From positions 20,012,415-20,076,414 of the forward strand of contig RSEF01000005.1 of NCBI GenBank assembly GCA_003993805.1: a DNA stretch of 64,000 nucleotides, read 5' to 3'. Under the pieces are notes generated by a model. That model had not been told where the DNA came from and ran no database searches. It saw nothing but the letters and a program-made list of their open reading frames with translations. Source of the DNA: Himantopus leucocephalus. Taxonomy: Eukaryota > Chordata > Aves > Charadriiformes > Recurvirostridae. Each line of letters starts with the position of its first letter. Position 1 is the stretch's first letter. Shown one piece after another: positions 14,662 through 27,223 of this stretch. Made by a program: the position numbers and the translations under genes.

Positions 14662-14697
14662 GGGGGGGGGGGCGGGGGGAGGGAGGTGATTGGGGGA
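14662..14697 (+). repeat. G-rich tract, G-quadruplex-capable
   Basis: Runs of 11, 6, 3 and 5 G bases are separated by short spacers. The G-rich strand is the one opposite to the ABTB2 transcript, whose RNA would be C-rich here. Confidence 0.8.
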
Positions 14698-17600
14698 AGG
14701 ACACACATTTTTCAAAGAATAATAATAACAAGAACACACCAGTCACCCACACCACGCTCACCAGCACAGCTACAAAACTACCTCAATGTATAGATGCTTT
14801 AAATCCCCCCTGCCCGCAGCACACACGACAAGACATTCCAGTTTTCCATGGAATGAATGGTCACCATCAAAGCTTCTCCCGCCTCAAGGTGTAAAGCCCT
14901 GAAGTTTATTACAAAGTACTAAAACAAAACTACCCGAGACAAACACATGGCCTCAATCCAAGTGATTTCAGCAGAAGAGCCCAGGCAACCGCTTCAGAAA
15001 GAATCCAGGCTTTTCTGATAAGCAAAAATCATTCCTTTGCTATTGTAAGGAATCACAGACTAAAATCCATAAGCCACTGCTTTATTCCCTCATGAAACAC
15101 TCTGCTAAATATACACACTGTATTTCCCCCACCCCCAGCCTAGTTCACAACTCTGATCACTTTTCTTCACTTTCTGCCTTTCTCTTCTACCTACACCACA
15201 CCAGGTAGAAGCATTATTCAGAACTAAGAGATTCACAAACCTATTCTGGATACCAATCAAAACCCCATTAAAGCTAATAGAAATTATTCTTTTGGCTCCA
15301 GCGAGATTAAACTTTAAGGTAAGCAGCACTTCCCACATGGATTCCAAGTTGCTTTCAGTAGCAGTTCATTGACAACAATTCTGACAAATTTCTTACTTGA
15401 TGATCTTGCTGTCATCACCCTCAAGTATCTTATAAACTCTAACAAAACTGATACTCACTTAAGCCAAAATTTCCACATATACTGCCAAAGCATAGGAGAA
15501 GTTTTCGTAATACTTCTTGGGAAAAAAAAATAGCCCATAGACAAGCTTTAGAAGTCTATATATAGACAATAGAATGAAATGGTTTATTAAAAACAACTAA
15601 TAAAGATATATGTCTTGGTTGCCTACTATTATAGTTTTCCATCTTCTTCCCCCCCACTCTAAGTTAAACTACCACTTTAGTGAAAATATCCAAAGACACC
15701 TTATAAATTTGATATAATAACTTAGAAGTACTAGAAACCATACTAAGACCATAATAGAACTGTATCATTTCAACTCTGGAGTGATATTTATGATCTCTAG
15801 ACTAAACAAAACTGCCAGTACAAGTTGAGTGCAAAACAGGGTGGGGGGCTGAGGGAAGATAACATTCAAACCAAAGAGCAGAAATTCAATGTGCAATTAA
15901 CCAGAAATTATATCACCCCCACAGGGGAAGTATATTTCATTATACGTTATCTCTTGTATTATTACAAGATACATACATCCCTAACATTTTGGTTAGAACT
16001 GTGGTATTATCTCAGGAAATTGCACAGAAACTGAAAAAGAAATAAAAAGGAAACCTCTCAACCATTTGTGATGCAGAAACAGATGAGCACTTCTGAGGAC
16101 AAATTTACAGTGTGCACCAGTCCATTAATGTTTCTCATGGCTCGCATTACCCATTCTTACCAAACTCAGCACACAATAAAACACTCCAAAAAGACACCTC
16201 TGAAGTCAACGCTCCAGCATAGTGGTACACAGAGGGGTGTCCTCTGCCTGGATGCATGCATACCTCCTGCAGAAACACCACACCTGCTCGTGTCCTTGCT
16301 CCTCACAAGCCACAGCAGCATCCTGACACTGCTTCCTCGCCCACCAGGGAAGGCTGAGACACACACTATTTCAGGTTAAAAGAAGCTGCAGGATCACCAG
16401 CAGATCATCCAAGTGGAATCAAAAGTTAAAGATGAAAGAGCTGTTTAAAAGCAACTGGAAAACTGGAGTTTTGCTTTAATCTACTAGCTTTGACATCAGT
16501 CTGTGCTGCATGGAGTAATGGGTGGTCATTTAAATAAAACAAGAAATTGATATCTACTAAATTCTATTAAAACATAAAAAAACCCTCCAAAACAGTTTGA
16601 AGAATGAGGCAAAACTGGCCTAATTCCCTACCTGTTTCCCAATATTAAATTGTTGCCCTTCAGCTGAAAGTGAATAGCGTGCTTTATTCACAAGCAATAA
16701 AACATAAATATTAGCAGAAAAGCTATCCACTGTGACCTCCAAATTAACCAGGAAAAAAAAGCAGAGCTGTATAGGATCAAGAAAAATAATAGATAATTAC
16801 GCCTCTGCATGTTTATTTTTTTTAATCTATATGTCCCAGCATAAACAGTCATATTTTCTTCTTTATTCTCCAGGGTCCAGGCAACAGACTGCAGATTGGG
16901 CTAGAAATGAAAGTAACAGAAGTATCCAACATGGACTATAATGTTACAAACACTAAAGAATGGGACAAGCAGATTATGTCTTCTGTAGTGTTCCTTTCCT
17001 CTCATCCCTGAAATATCATAAACAACATTTACTTTGATCTTGCACAGCCCCACAGCAAATTTATCAGTTGTTATAAACCTACACGCATGAACTGAAAAGC
17101 GGGTCCAAAATGTTTATTTGGCTTCAGTTCTTAGTCTCTAGCCCATGATTATACAACAAATACCCTTAATCATCTCAAGCATTTTGGTGTCACTACACAA
17201 AACCTACAGCAATTACTTAAGCACATTTTCCACAGTTTTCCTCTTTTTTGCTTATGTCAAGACTTTTTCATTTTTTGGACAGGGAGAGCCAAACGCAGTC
17301 CCCTGATAGAATGCTGTAGCACTGTAACACTACAAAAACGCATCACTTTGGTCACTTGGAAACCTCTCTAGTTTTCTTCTAAATTTTTTAAAATAAAATA
17401 ATAATAAAAAAATATTCAGGGCTTAGACTTCAGTTTCACTTGCACTAACCTAGCAGTCTGTCAAATAGCCAACTCGCTACTTGTGCATGATAAGCAAACA
17501 AATGGAGATGCATATTCTCAGTGTAGGGCAGCGTAGTTAGTGTAGAGAGAAAGCCTCACACAAAATACATGAAGGATGTAGGCTGACCCAAGATGATGAA

Positions 17601-18854
17601 GATGCTTTGTCTTCTACTGTCCCTATCACTCCAGAGCCTGAAAGCACTTTACAAAGATGACTGAATGAAACTTTGCAGCGTGCTCCAGAAGCCAGTATTT
17701 TGCTCAGTTCAGATGTGAAGCAGGTTAAGCAGCCTGGTGCACATTAAACAAGTTTTAAGAAAGAAATGGTCCAGCTGTTATAATGAAACAACCAGAACAA
17801 GACAGACAAGTGCTCAGGCTTACAACTAATCTATGAGTTGTCTGGGTCAAACCCATACAAAGAACATTGGACAGTTTTGCTTGGTCAACAGGAAGACAGC
17901 AAGTACATTCACAGCAATCTCTGTGACCCGATTTCCTCATTTAATGATTCCCACAGGTTAGAGTCCACAACCTCGCCTTCGCTGAATGGCTATTTCAAAG
18001 AAATGTTTCATGTCAAGATCATAGTAAAGACCAATCTAAACAACTGCCTCCTAGAGGACCACCACAAAAGACATCAGCTAGACTACAGCTAATGAAATCA
18101 CATCATTAAGTAACAGGTTTTGAGCAGATGAGGAGGAAGTTTACAATTCTAAAGGACTTTCATCTGCAAGTAACGCATAAGCAAGTAGGTTTTAATATAC
18201 GAGGATTTTATAGCTCAGAATTCCATTTAACTTGAATTGAAAGGACTGATCCTTAGTTTCCACTCCTGAAGACGGCAGCAGTTACAGCATACCCTTCCCT
18301 CACAAGTTACTTTCACACTATTAATTCCATCCCACATATCCCACGCTCACAAAAGCTGCAGCCACCACCCTAGCAGGCTGCAGGCAGACACTTTAATTAC
18401 AGGGTGACAACCAGCCCTTGGCCGTGCCCTGCCCATAGCTGGCCTGTCCCAGCACTGGTTTCTCTCCCCACTCCAGTTGCCAGCCACGCAAACCAAGTCA
18501 CACCCGCTGTCGCCAAACCTTTCCAAAGGACCAGAATGAGCTCACAGTTCCAGCTTGGTTTGTGACCTAAGTCAGAAGGCAAGTCTGGATATGTTTGCAT
18601 GAAAGGAACAAACCTTTCAGCATTTGTGCATCTTCTCCTCTTTCTGTTATTGCTTTCTTGTGATAAGGCCTGCACTACCAACAAGAAGACTCCGTTTAAA
18701 AGGCTCTCCTCACTTATAGACGCACAACTTGGAATCCTTAAATTGACTTAGAAGCTCTCAACAAGGTCCAGCAGTAATTTTTTTTTTTTTTTAATGTAGC
18801 TCTTGTTCTGTAAGGGAAGGAATCAGAGTTCTGTTGAAATATTTTTGTCCCTCA

Positions 18855-18982
18855 AAGTGTTCAAGGCCAGGTTGGACAGGGCTTGGAGCAACCTGGTCTG
18901 GTGGGAGGTGTCCCTGCCCATGGCAGGGGGGTGGGAACTACATCATTTTTTAATGTCCCTTCCAACTCTAACCATTCTATGA
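18855..18982 (+). mobile_element. CR1 LINE 3'-end fragment
   Basis: About 130 bp run from GTGTTCAAGGCCAGGTTGGA to the terminal ATTCTATGA motif, the characteristic end of avian CR1 copies, antisense to ABTB2 in its intron 1. Confidence 0.92.
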
Positions 18983-21900
18983 AGCCACCATTTTACTGGT
19001 TTTACCATTGCCTCAGGCTTGCTTAGATTTAACCAAATGTCACGTTAGGCACTTCTGTTCAAAATAACATGTAAATTAATCCCATTAAAACAAGAAGAGC
19101 ATCAGAAGTGATTGTTGTTATTCTTTTGTTCATCAGCCTGAATGCTCATAGTTCAATGTGAGCAAATGGACATTTTCTTATGGTGAGTACTGGTAGAGTA
19201 GAACTCGGTCAATGAGAGAGGTTTCTTTAACGTCCAGAGTGTAAGACTGAAAAGCAGGGCTCCTGAGCCCGTAACCATGTGAAAATGTTTATAATAAGGA
19301 CCGCACATATTGACTTGAAAAGCTTAGGATTGACTAAATGCAAAATGAGAGCTAAAATGTAAACAAAGAACTATTTTGATCTTGTTTCCAAACATTCAGA
19401 AGAATAAAGATTGCCAAGGGATTTGCTGGGCACTTCTGAGTATCTAGTGGTTTTGTTGTGTTTAAAAGGCTCTGTTTCTCTTCTTTTGAATTCTGCTGGT
19501 ACAATGGACAAATTGCTCAAGATAAACACCTGATCGTCTTACATTTTACTTTAAGAAAGGACAACATATCAACTTAGTGAAGATCACAGGATTAATATTA
19601 CCTTTGGCCTTATTTTTCCATTTTCTTGCATTGCTGTAAGATGAGTTCTTTTTAAAAAAGAACTTACTTCTAGTTGAAAATCAAGATCTTGGGTTTAAAC
19701 TCCCAAGCGCAAACAGGCACTTTTGAGCTTCAGCTCTTTCTGAAGATACTTAAGTGCTCGGGTCCTAAGCCTATGCCCCTCTGCAACTTGGTAATTGTGT
19801 AATAAATGGATTTTATACAGTCTGTTGTATATAAGTATGTTCAGTACTTCTTACACTTCATGCAGCACAGGGCTTTATGAGCTCAAACATTTCCCTTGCA
19901 GCGTTGCATACCCATGCATTACAACACCAAGCTAGGGAAAGGGACAGAAAAATGAAACAGATAAGGAAGAAAGCTCTAAATGGACCATTAACTAGACTAA
20001 ATGAATCATAGCAGGTACATGAGCAGAAATAAATTATTACAACATGAAAACATTACAATAACATTAATACCCAAACAACATTTTTCAGTGTAAAAAGATC
20101 TTTCATCTCAACCCCATTATCATAATAAAATTTATTCAAAATTCACTAGCACACTACATTATTATTGCAATTAGTTTTGGAATAGCCCCAAAATAAGTAG
20201 GATTAAGATTTCAAAACAGCCAGAATATACACAACTGCACTGGGTGAGTGCAGATCTCACGAAAGAGAAGGCAATTTGTAATGCTAGAAATTAATTAGGG
20301 AGGTTCACTAATAACCATCAACTGTCCCCAGATCAGATGAGTTTAGGTTTCAAATCACATGAGAAATTAAATGGAAGACATGAAAAAACCCACTCTAGCA
20401 GCTCAGTTCAGAAAGACTAGCTGCCTGTATGCTGCAAGATCTCCAAACTGGAAATGAGACAATTTAATTTCAATATCAGAAGACAGGTACATCAACCCTA
20501 TCATATTTTGTTATTAAGAACATGAACTCTCAAAGCTCATTCCTCATTTTCTGCAGACACACAAAAAATATGCAAGAGCACCCCAAATACCCAAATATTG
20601 CACAGGTGTTCACTGCTAAACTTTGAGCTAAAGCAGCTCGATTTTCACCTGAAAAATAAATTGAAAAAAAAAAAAAACAAACCTGTTATAACTTACGGGT
20701 CTACATACCAAGGATAAAAATCTGTCCTGACCTCAACAGTATTTGCTCAGCTCAAAGCTCTGGGCTTTAGCAGTAACAACAGACTTACAGACTTCAGCCT
20801 CGACACAACAGGTCACAGACTTTTCTCTCGAAAAAGTTCCTTCTCCACAGGCCTAGCTCCTCAGTTTCACATGGATAAGCTGTCACTGACACCAATTCTG
20901 CTTGAAATCCAAGTATCAGCATTTGCAGCTAGCAGTTATACATTGAGGGAGTTTCAGCATTTGCTCTTTAATTGAAAGGACACAAATTTTATTGCCATGG
21001 TGTAATGTCAGCAATTTGAAGGAAATTGAAGAGAGCATTATTACTTCATTAACAAAGTTTTCCCTTAATATCAGTAAATAATATATATACACATGTAAAA
21101 CCCAATATAAGGGAAAAAAATAGGCATTTTAGCTTTACTTGATCTACCCTTTAACATAAGCAAGATACATATCCACAGATGTTTGTATTTTTAATTGTGC
21201 ATCCAGTGGTTTGCGTTTGTAGGAGAGGTGAGCATGTATATACAAGCACTAACGTTTAGGCTTAAAGAATTTGTCCCCGTGGGTTTGTGGATATAAATCC
21301 AATGTCTTGAATGTGTAGGAGTAGAAGTACAAAAGGGGTACATTTGTACAGAGGTGAACAAAGCCAGAGTTTGAATAGGATCATAGCTACAATGCGCTCA
21401 TCAAACATGGAAACATGTCTATCATACTTCTGCCCAGGAATCCACAGTACGCAACATCACTTCAAACTACTCTTTCAGGTATGGTAACACAGGAGACAGA
21501 GGTGTTTGTCCCATTTGTTTAATGATTTGCAAGCCAGCTGTGGTACCGCTGTACTAGCCTTTGTATTTCTACTCACATTGGCAGCTCTTTTCCCCAAAAT
21601 GCACCCCTTCCAACATGCAGTTTTTTCCCTGGCCAGTTGTGAAGCTGATAGCTTATTAAAATTGATGAGGCTCTTTATGAGCACACGAGTTTGTTCAGTT
21701 CAGATAACAAAAGGACATTTTGTTTCTTGAAATGTCACAAAATTATTTTTTCCCCAAGCTGGATTTCAGTACAGTACCATGACTACACTGAAATTTTTTT
21801 AAAAAAAAGTTATTTCAGACCATTTTGATAACTATAAAAAGGATTTTTTATAATGGCATAGCTCTAAAAATCCTCAATGTTAAAATCAGCTATAATTTTT

Positions 21901-22270
21901 AACCAATACTACTACAGTGAGAAATATAAAAGAAAATGGGGTTAGTCAGTGATACTAAATCCAAAGTCCATGTTTGATGCTTGGTAGGGTGTACCACAGT
22001 GTTTAGTATCAGAGAGAAGAAAATTCATCCCTGGTCTAATTTTATTGAGTCCAAATCATTCCCTCCCACCAAAAGGAAAGGTTACACATTTCCCCCCCTC
22101 AACCCCTTTCTAAGAAAAACATCTCAAGACACAAGCAGAGGTTCTTTTGGACTCTGTTTCTACTACTCATCAGCTGAACAACAGGCTAATTTGTGGGTTA
22201 GCCAAAACACTTCAAGTTCTCTGTGGATGAACTAAGAGGTACGTGAAGAAACAGTGCTACCAAGTTAAAT

Positions 22271-22304
22271 CTCCCCCTCCCCCCCTCCTTTTTTTTTTTT
22301 TTTT
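22271..22304. repeat. polypyrimidine tract (C-rich then T-run)
   Basis: CCCCCTCCCCCCCTCC followed by a long T-run in ABTB2 intron 1. It is low-complexity sequence with no sign of function. Confidence 0.8.
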
Positions 22305-23392
22305 GCAAAAACATCTGTCAACCCTTATATCTACAGAAACCAGGATGTGCTGATGCATTAAATAGCACAGCAGGTGTATTGGCTGTCGTGGGAGTGTTCA
22401 GCAATAACCAGATAGTTAAGTACAAAATAAGTGCTGTAGTTAATAGGGCAATAACAACAAAATGTATTTGGAGTGCTGACAGATGAGATTCTAATGAACC
22501 ATACACCAGCCAAACACAGGAGCATCAAGTAAAAGAATCATATTTCCAAGGTAAGTTCATATTTCTCCTCGTCTCCCAATGAGCACTTTAAATGAACAGA
22601 CTAATATTCCAGATCGGCATGTCTCAAAATCCTCGTGAAACTACCAGATGCATTCTCTACTTTAGCTGTATCAAACCAATGCTTATCGTATATCTCCATC
22701 TAATTAAAAACAGAAAATAAAACATGTTTTCCAATTTACACAACATTTTTTTCACCTTCCAGTAGCTACGTTGTTCAGTAGCTGCTTATCATTTTCACTG
22801 CTTTTGTTTTATTTTCTTTCCAGCTTGCATTGCATTATTTTTGCAACATCCCACCTAGACTCTGTCTAAAAAGACTTCGCCCTCGGAGGCATTAACACAC
22901 CCAGAGAGCTTTACAGAACTCCTTATGGCCACAAGTTCAGATGACATCCCTCCTTCCAAGGCAGAGAGACTGAGTCCCAAGAGTGAAGTCACAACTCACA
23001 CTAACAGCAGAAAATGTCTCATAGAAGCAGCAAATAGTGGCTTAAAGGACAGCTTCACAGAAAGGGTGAATAAATAAATTAGCCCCAGGCTATTATTTAT
23101 TTTAAAATAATATTCAAATTCCCCTCAAGCATTTACAGAGTTTTAAACTTCACCCTTCACACACCAGGTGTTGACTAAAACATGTTTGTTACAACACAGA
23201 ACATTAAGGTTTCGGCTTCCAAAGCCTTAAGAACAGTGGACTACTGTCTTTGATGGGAGATTATTCACTGAAGAAATACAGGTCTAAACCTCAGTCTCTT
23301 GAGAATTTACGAAGATTTATGTATTTACTTACTGTTTCTTAGACTCCAAAGAAGCACGCTATCCTGATCTAATAACGAAAATGGTATTCAAT

Positions 23393-23510
23393 AGATCATA
23401 ATGCCAGAAAGGTCCATTATGATAATCCAGTGCAATCTTCTGCATAGTACACCACCATGGATTTCATCCAGAGATTGCAATGCTTGACTGGATTTAGAAC
23501 TTAACCTCTA
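23393..23510 (-). mobile_element. ancient CR1 3'-end relic
   Basis: GATCATAATGCCAGAAAGG followed by TCCATTATGATAATCCAGTG resembles the reverse-complemented 3' end of an old CR1 lineage shared by turtles, crocodiles and birds. Divergence is high, as expected for an old copy. Confidence 0.65.
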
Positions 23511-25943
23511 AGTGCTTTTTATCTCTAACATCAAACTCTGTGCTATAAAACAAAACCCAGCAAACATACGCCAAATTTGCAATTTACAAGTACTCCATTA
23601 AAATGGTCTTACTATAAAAGAAACAAAAATGACAGTAAAGCAAGTTTTCCTGTTCCTTATACTGGAACAAATCCAGTTATTTTACCGCTAGATCTACCTC
23701 AGATTTAAATTAATGTAAAAGACAAGATCATTTGAAAGCACTGTGGAGAATGATGTGAATACTACTAATTTACAATTCCTACAGGGAGAAGAATAAAGAA
23801 GTTATTTCAAGCTTTTTTGCATCCATATAAAACCATTTGTGGTCTTACAACTGCAAGAAAAGCCATTTAGAAGATTCACTGACTTGTGTCAGGTAAAATA
23901 CTAGTGACAGACTGTCACGGGAAATCGCAGGATATCTTCATGTGCCATTTTATTCAATTTTCAGACTTAAAAAAAATGCATTCAATTATTGACAGAATTG
24001 ATTTGAAAGAGAGGAACAACAAAAGAGGCAACAGAAGCCAGTCCTTCTGTGGCCAGTGACTGCTCGGTATTTCACTATGCAAGCGTTATCATAACTGACC
24101 ATTTGGTGGTTTGAATATTTATAAGCATTTCTCTGCACAGTCACTCATGTTTCATTGCACACCAGCTTCCACTCATTCATCGCAATTTTTCCAAGAAGGA
24201 GATTTCTCTTAAGAAAAAAAGAAAAAAAAAAAGCTCCATGAGGGATTGACTCTTCCTCTCCAATTTACACACAGAACCTGTGTGGCAGAAACACTGAGCG
24301 GAGAGCAGCTGAAGTGCATGTTTTACTTTACAGAACCACAATATTTTACTCCAGCTTCCCCAAATAAAGAACAAGAGGGGGAACCAAGTCTTCTTTTTGA
24401 ACCTGCTGAGAAATACTCCCATGGTACACAAAGAATTACCACAAGTATTTTGGTAGAGGTCAAGACATCCTCATACCTTTGTAGTCTTCTATCTAAGAGC
24501 TTGTAGTTAAAAAAGTAGATGTCTATGTTTGACTTTTAAAGTTACAGTTATGTCTTGTACCAGTGCCAAGAGCACATCCCAAAGGGCTCCTCACATTTAT
24601 TTCACATACATTCAGTAACGCTGTCAGTGGACAGAGGGCAGATAGAGTGCACAAGAGAGGTTTTGTGAGCACAGTAATATCTTACGTTGTAATTTGAACC
24701 ATGCTGACCCAATGGGGACAGTCACTGCACCCATCTATTAGTGATCTGAATCACAACGTTATTGCTTTGGTACAGGATAACTGCAGGAAATCAATGCACC
24801 CATGGAGCAAAAGTCGAGTCAGCCCTTCTCTGACAAAGCTAACATTCTCTGACATGACTAACATTCACCTAAAGCATATTTTTTCCACAAAGAAAATCCA
24901 CTCCTTTACTTGGTTCTCGTTATGAGATTATCTTTTGAAGAGGACCAAGCCACTTGGTTTTATAGAGTTAAATCAGAAAGGTATTACGCGTGGAATATCT
25001 GTCCATAACGATGAGGCCAGCAAAAGTCACGAAACTGTGTGTGGTACACAGAATAGTTTTCTAAATTGAATGTTTCTTTAAGTTTTCCATGGAAAAATAT
25101 GGTACTCCTCAGTGTGACAATGCAAAATAAACAGTGCAGCTTCTTAACAGAACTGTCATGACTTAAGCCTTTCAAATTGCTCCTCAGTCTCATAGGAAGA
25201 CGCCAACATTCCTATATCTGCTTATTTGCTTAACCGTTCAAAAAGTCTGCTTTCTAAACAAATTACAGAGGTAAGTACCTTAATGCTATGTTATTCTCAT
25301 TACTGAGGCATCATCCTACATGCTCACTTTGGCAAGCGAAGCACAAGCTCTTGTTTTTTGCACGAGTGTAATTACAACACAGATTTCTGCTAAACTAGAA
25401 GGAACTCTAACATGTAGTTATAAGTTTTTGCTCAGAAACTGAATTTTACTACTGCAAAGGAAAAAAAAAGTTAATATTGTTTTCCCTCTCCAGGCTGTAT
25501 GTGGGAATAGCATCTTTAAGATGAAACTGCAAGATACTCACTATAATAAAAGTGTTGTTTAAAAACAATAGTGGTATTTTCTGAAGAGCAGCTTGTAAAG
25601 CACATTTCATCTTATGGTTACAGAAAAGCATGTTTACATGCCAGTTATAGCAAAAATGCTCAAAACAGCAGCTGGTAGAAAGTCAGGAGACATTTGTTAG
25701 GACAACAGGGCTTGGTTTCCCACAGCCTCTGCACCTTTTATAAACTGGTACATCTTACGAATATAGCAGGATCATTCTTGCCTGGTAAAACGGTCATGTC
25801 TGCTTTTCGCACACACAAACCACGACCAAGATGAAATTCAGATGAAAAGAAAAACCAAAAAAAACCCCAAGTCATAAGAATCAGCGATTTTACTGTAAAG
25901 CTTGCTGGTGTGAAGATTAGCAATCACAAAAGCTGGATCTTAC

Positions 25944-26808
25944 CATTAGCGTTTTTCCCACAGATGAGATGCTCGTAAGGTTGCAGCACTCCCCAAAGTT
26001 CAGCATCATTGTTGATAACCATCTCCAGGATTTCAGCTGAGATCTCCCCTCCTCCACCATCCGGGCTCTGACTTGCCAAAACCCTAGCCTTAATCTCTTC
26101 TACAAGGTTTTCCATGCAAGCAGTTAAAGAGATGGCTGCATACTCATGGATCCTAACCGAGATCCTAGTGTCCACCATCCACCTGAAAAACCTCCCCACT
26201 GAAAAGGTGAGGCCGCATCTAGCTGATTTACCTTTTCTCAGTCCATCGCCAGCACTCATGCTGTACAGAGAGAGAGCCTTGACAGTCGCCAAGACACAGC
26301 TTTCTGACAATGACCAGCTCTGGATGAGCTTGATAGCACTCTGCACCTCAAACCTGGTGCACTTGGAGTGCATCACGCTGAGCCGTTGAGCTTCCCTGGA
26401 GACCCTGATCAAGGCGCGCCTCAGCAACTGAGAGAGCCGCCTGACAGCTTCCTGAGAAAAGGTTCTGGTATTGCCATCTCCCTTCCCTTTTCTGAGTATT
26501 TTTCCAATGTCTTCATCAGTCCAAGGGTATTCCTCTAGATCCGGCAGCTTAGGACACTTGGAAAAGATATCTGCAACCTCGGGGTCTTCCGGCAGAACAG
26601 TGTTCACGGTATCCCAGCTGTTGTTCCTACTGTTCATGGAGCCCGAGTAGTACCACCAGTTGCCTCTGTGCTGAGAAGAGGTGAAGGCTTGGGAGTTGGA
26701 CTTGGAAGAAGAGAGACTAAGGGACCTGCAGGAATCCCCTGCCCCATAACCAGAGTCCAAAGTTAAATCCTCCAGGGTCTTCAGAGTAGAGCTGTATATC
26801 CCAGCCAT
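25944..26808 (-). CDS. ABTB2: ABTB2 exon 1 coding part (ankyrin repeat and BTB domain protein 2), partial
   Basis: This is the first coding exon of ABTB2 (BPOZ-2), read from an ATG at 26808-26806 to a donor GTAAGA at 25943-25938, giving 288 codons plus one base (split Gly289). An in-frame TAA five codons upstream (26823-26821) and the conserved N-terminus ([20 protein letters not shown]) fix the start. Residues 1-75 are Ser-rich and low in complexity. Residues about 98-185 resemble histone H2B (EAQRL at 139-143, EVQSAIKL at 154-161). Residues about 195-275 resemble H2A (GLTFSVGR at 199-206, NDAEL at 267-271). A basic linker lies at 191-198. The family's ankyrin repeats and BTB domains are encoded by later exons outside the window. 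Human ABTB2 is reported as a CUL3-linked adaptor that promotes eEF1A1 turnover; that role is family knowledge, not seen here. Reading past the donor meets a stop within six codons, as expected for intron. The bases before the ATG (CCT) are a weak Kozak context apart from G at +4. Confidence 0.95.
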
Positions 26809-26875
26809 AGGAAAGACGGGTTAAGCCAACCGCAAAGAGCACGAAAGGTGAGGCTGGGACAGACCCCTCCTGCGC

Positions 26876-26983
26876 CTACCGAGCCAGACCCGCCTGCCCC
26901 ACCAGCGGCGCGGGAGGATTTACAACACGGTGGGAAGGAGCCCACCCCGCACGCCGGCTCCGCCGAGGGCTGGCTACCTCCAT
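26876..26983 (-). other. upstream ORF 2 of ABTB2 (35 codons)
   Basis: A second upstream ATG at 26983-26981 (G at -3 and G at +4) opens a 35-codon frame ending in TAG at 26878-26876, about 67 bases before the ABTB2 start codon. It overlaps upstream ORF 1 by 10 bases in another frame. The peptide is Arg/Pro/Ala-rich, as expected from GC-rich DNA, so any role would be in translation control rather than as a protein. Confidence 0.4.
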
Positions 26984-27009
26984 CCCGCAGGGAGGCTGCG
27001 CTCAGCCAT
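26974..27009 (-). other. upstream ORF 1 of ABTB2 (11 codons)
   Basis: On the ABTB2 strand, an ATG at 27009-27007 lies in a strong context (AAGAAG before it, G after) and opens an 11-codon frame ending in TAG at 26976-26974. It lies about 200 bases upstream of the main start. It matters only if transcription starts upstream of it, which the sequence cannot prove. Confidence 0.45.
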
Positions 27010-27027
27010 CTTCTTGCCTGGGGAGGG

Positions 27028-27080
27028 CCGGTTGGCGGGCGGAGAGCCCCGGTTGGCGGGCGGAGAGCCCCGGTTGGCGG
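27028..27080. repeat. 21-bp GC-rich tandem repeat, about 2.4 copies
   Basis: The unit beginning GTTGGCGGGCGGAGAGCCCC repeats at 27031, 27052 and 27073 with an exact period of 21 bp; the third copy is partial. It lies within the ABTB2 CpG island, about 220-270 bp upstream of the start codon, and is probably within or next to the 5' leader. Because the period is a multiple of three, it creates repeated heptapeptides in spurious overlapping frames. Confidence 0.9.
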
Positions 27081-27223
27081 CGGGGCCGGCCGCTGCCCGG
27101 GCAGGTCGCGGGGCCGGCGGCGGGGCGGGGCGGGCTCCGCGCGAGCCGCTCGGCGGGACACTTGGCGGCGGCTCCGACTCAACTTCTCCGCCGCAGGTCT
27201 GCCGGCCGCCCCCGCACCGCCGC

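Larger units (their letters stand above)
1..25943 (-). other. ABTB2: ABTB2 intron 1 (5' part), no exon recognised
   Basis: The stretch runs downstream of the exon 1 donor on the minus strand and leaves the window at base 1. No segment that I could recognise continues the ABTB2 protein. Open frames here are short, overlap one another on both strands, and lack similarity that I know. Identifiable content is limited to repeats: decayed CR1 3' ends near 9.4-9.96, 18.86-18.98 and 23.4-23.5 kb, MIR-like fragments, homopolymers, short microsatellites and one assembly gap. Distal enhancers may exist but cannot be read from sequence alone. Confidence 0.8.

Noticed and set aside
26781..27182. Long minus-strand frame overlapping the ABTB2 start
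   Set aside because: It has no ATG at its 5' end (TTG at 27182-27180) and low-complexity Arg/Pro content. The two true upstream ATGs lie in shorter frames.
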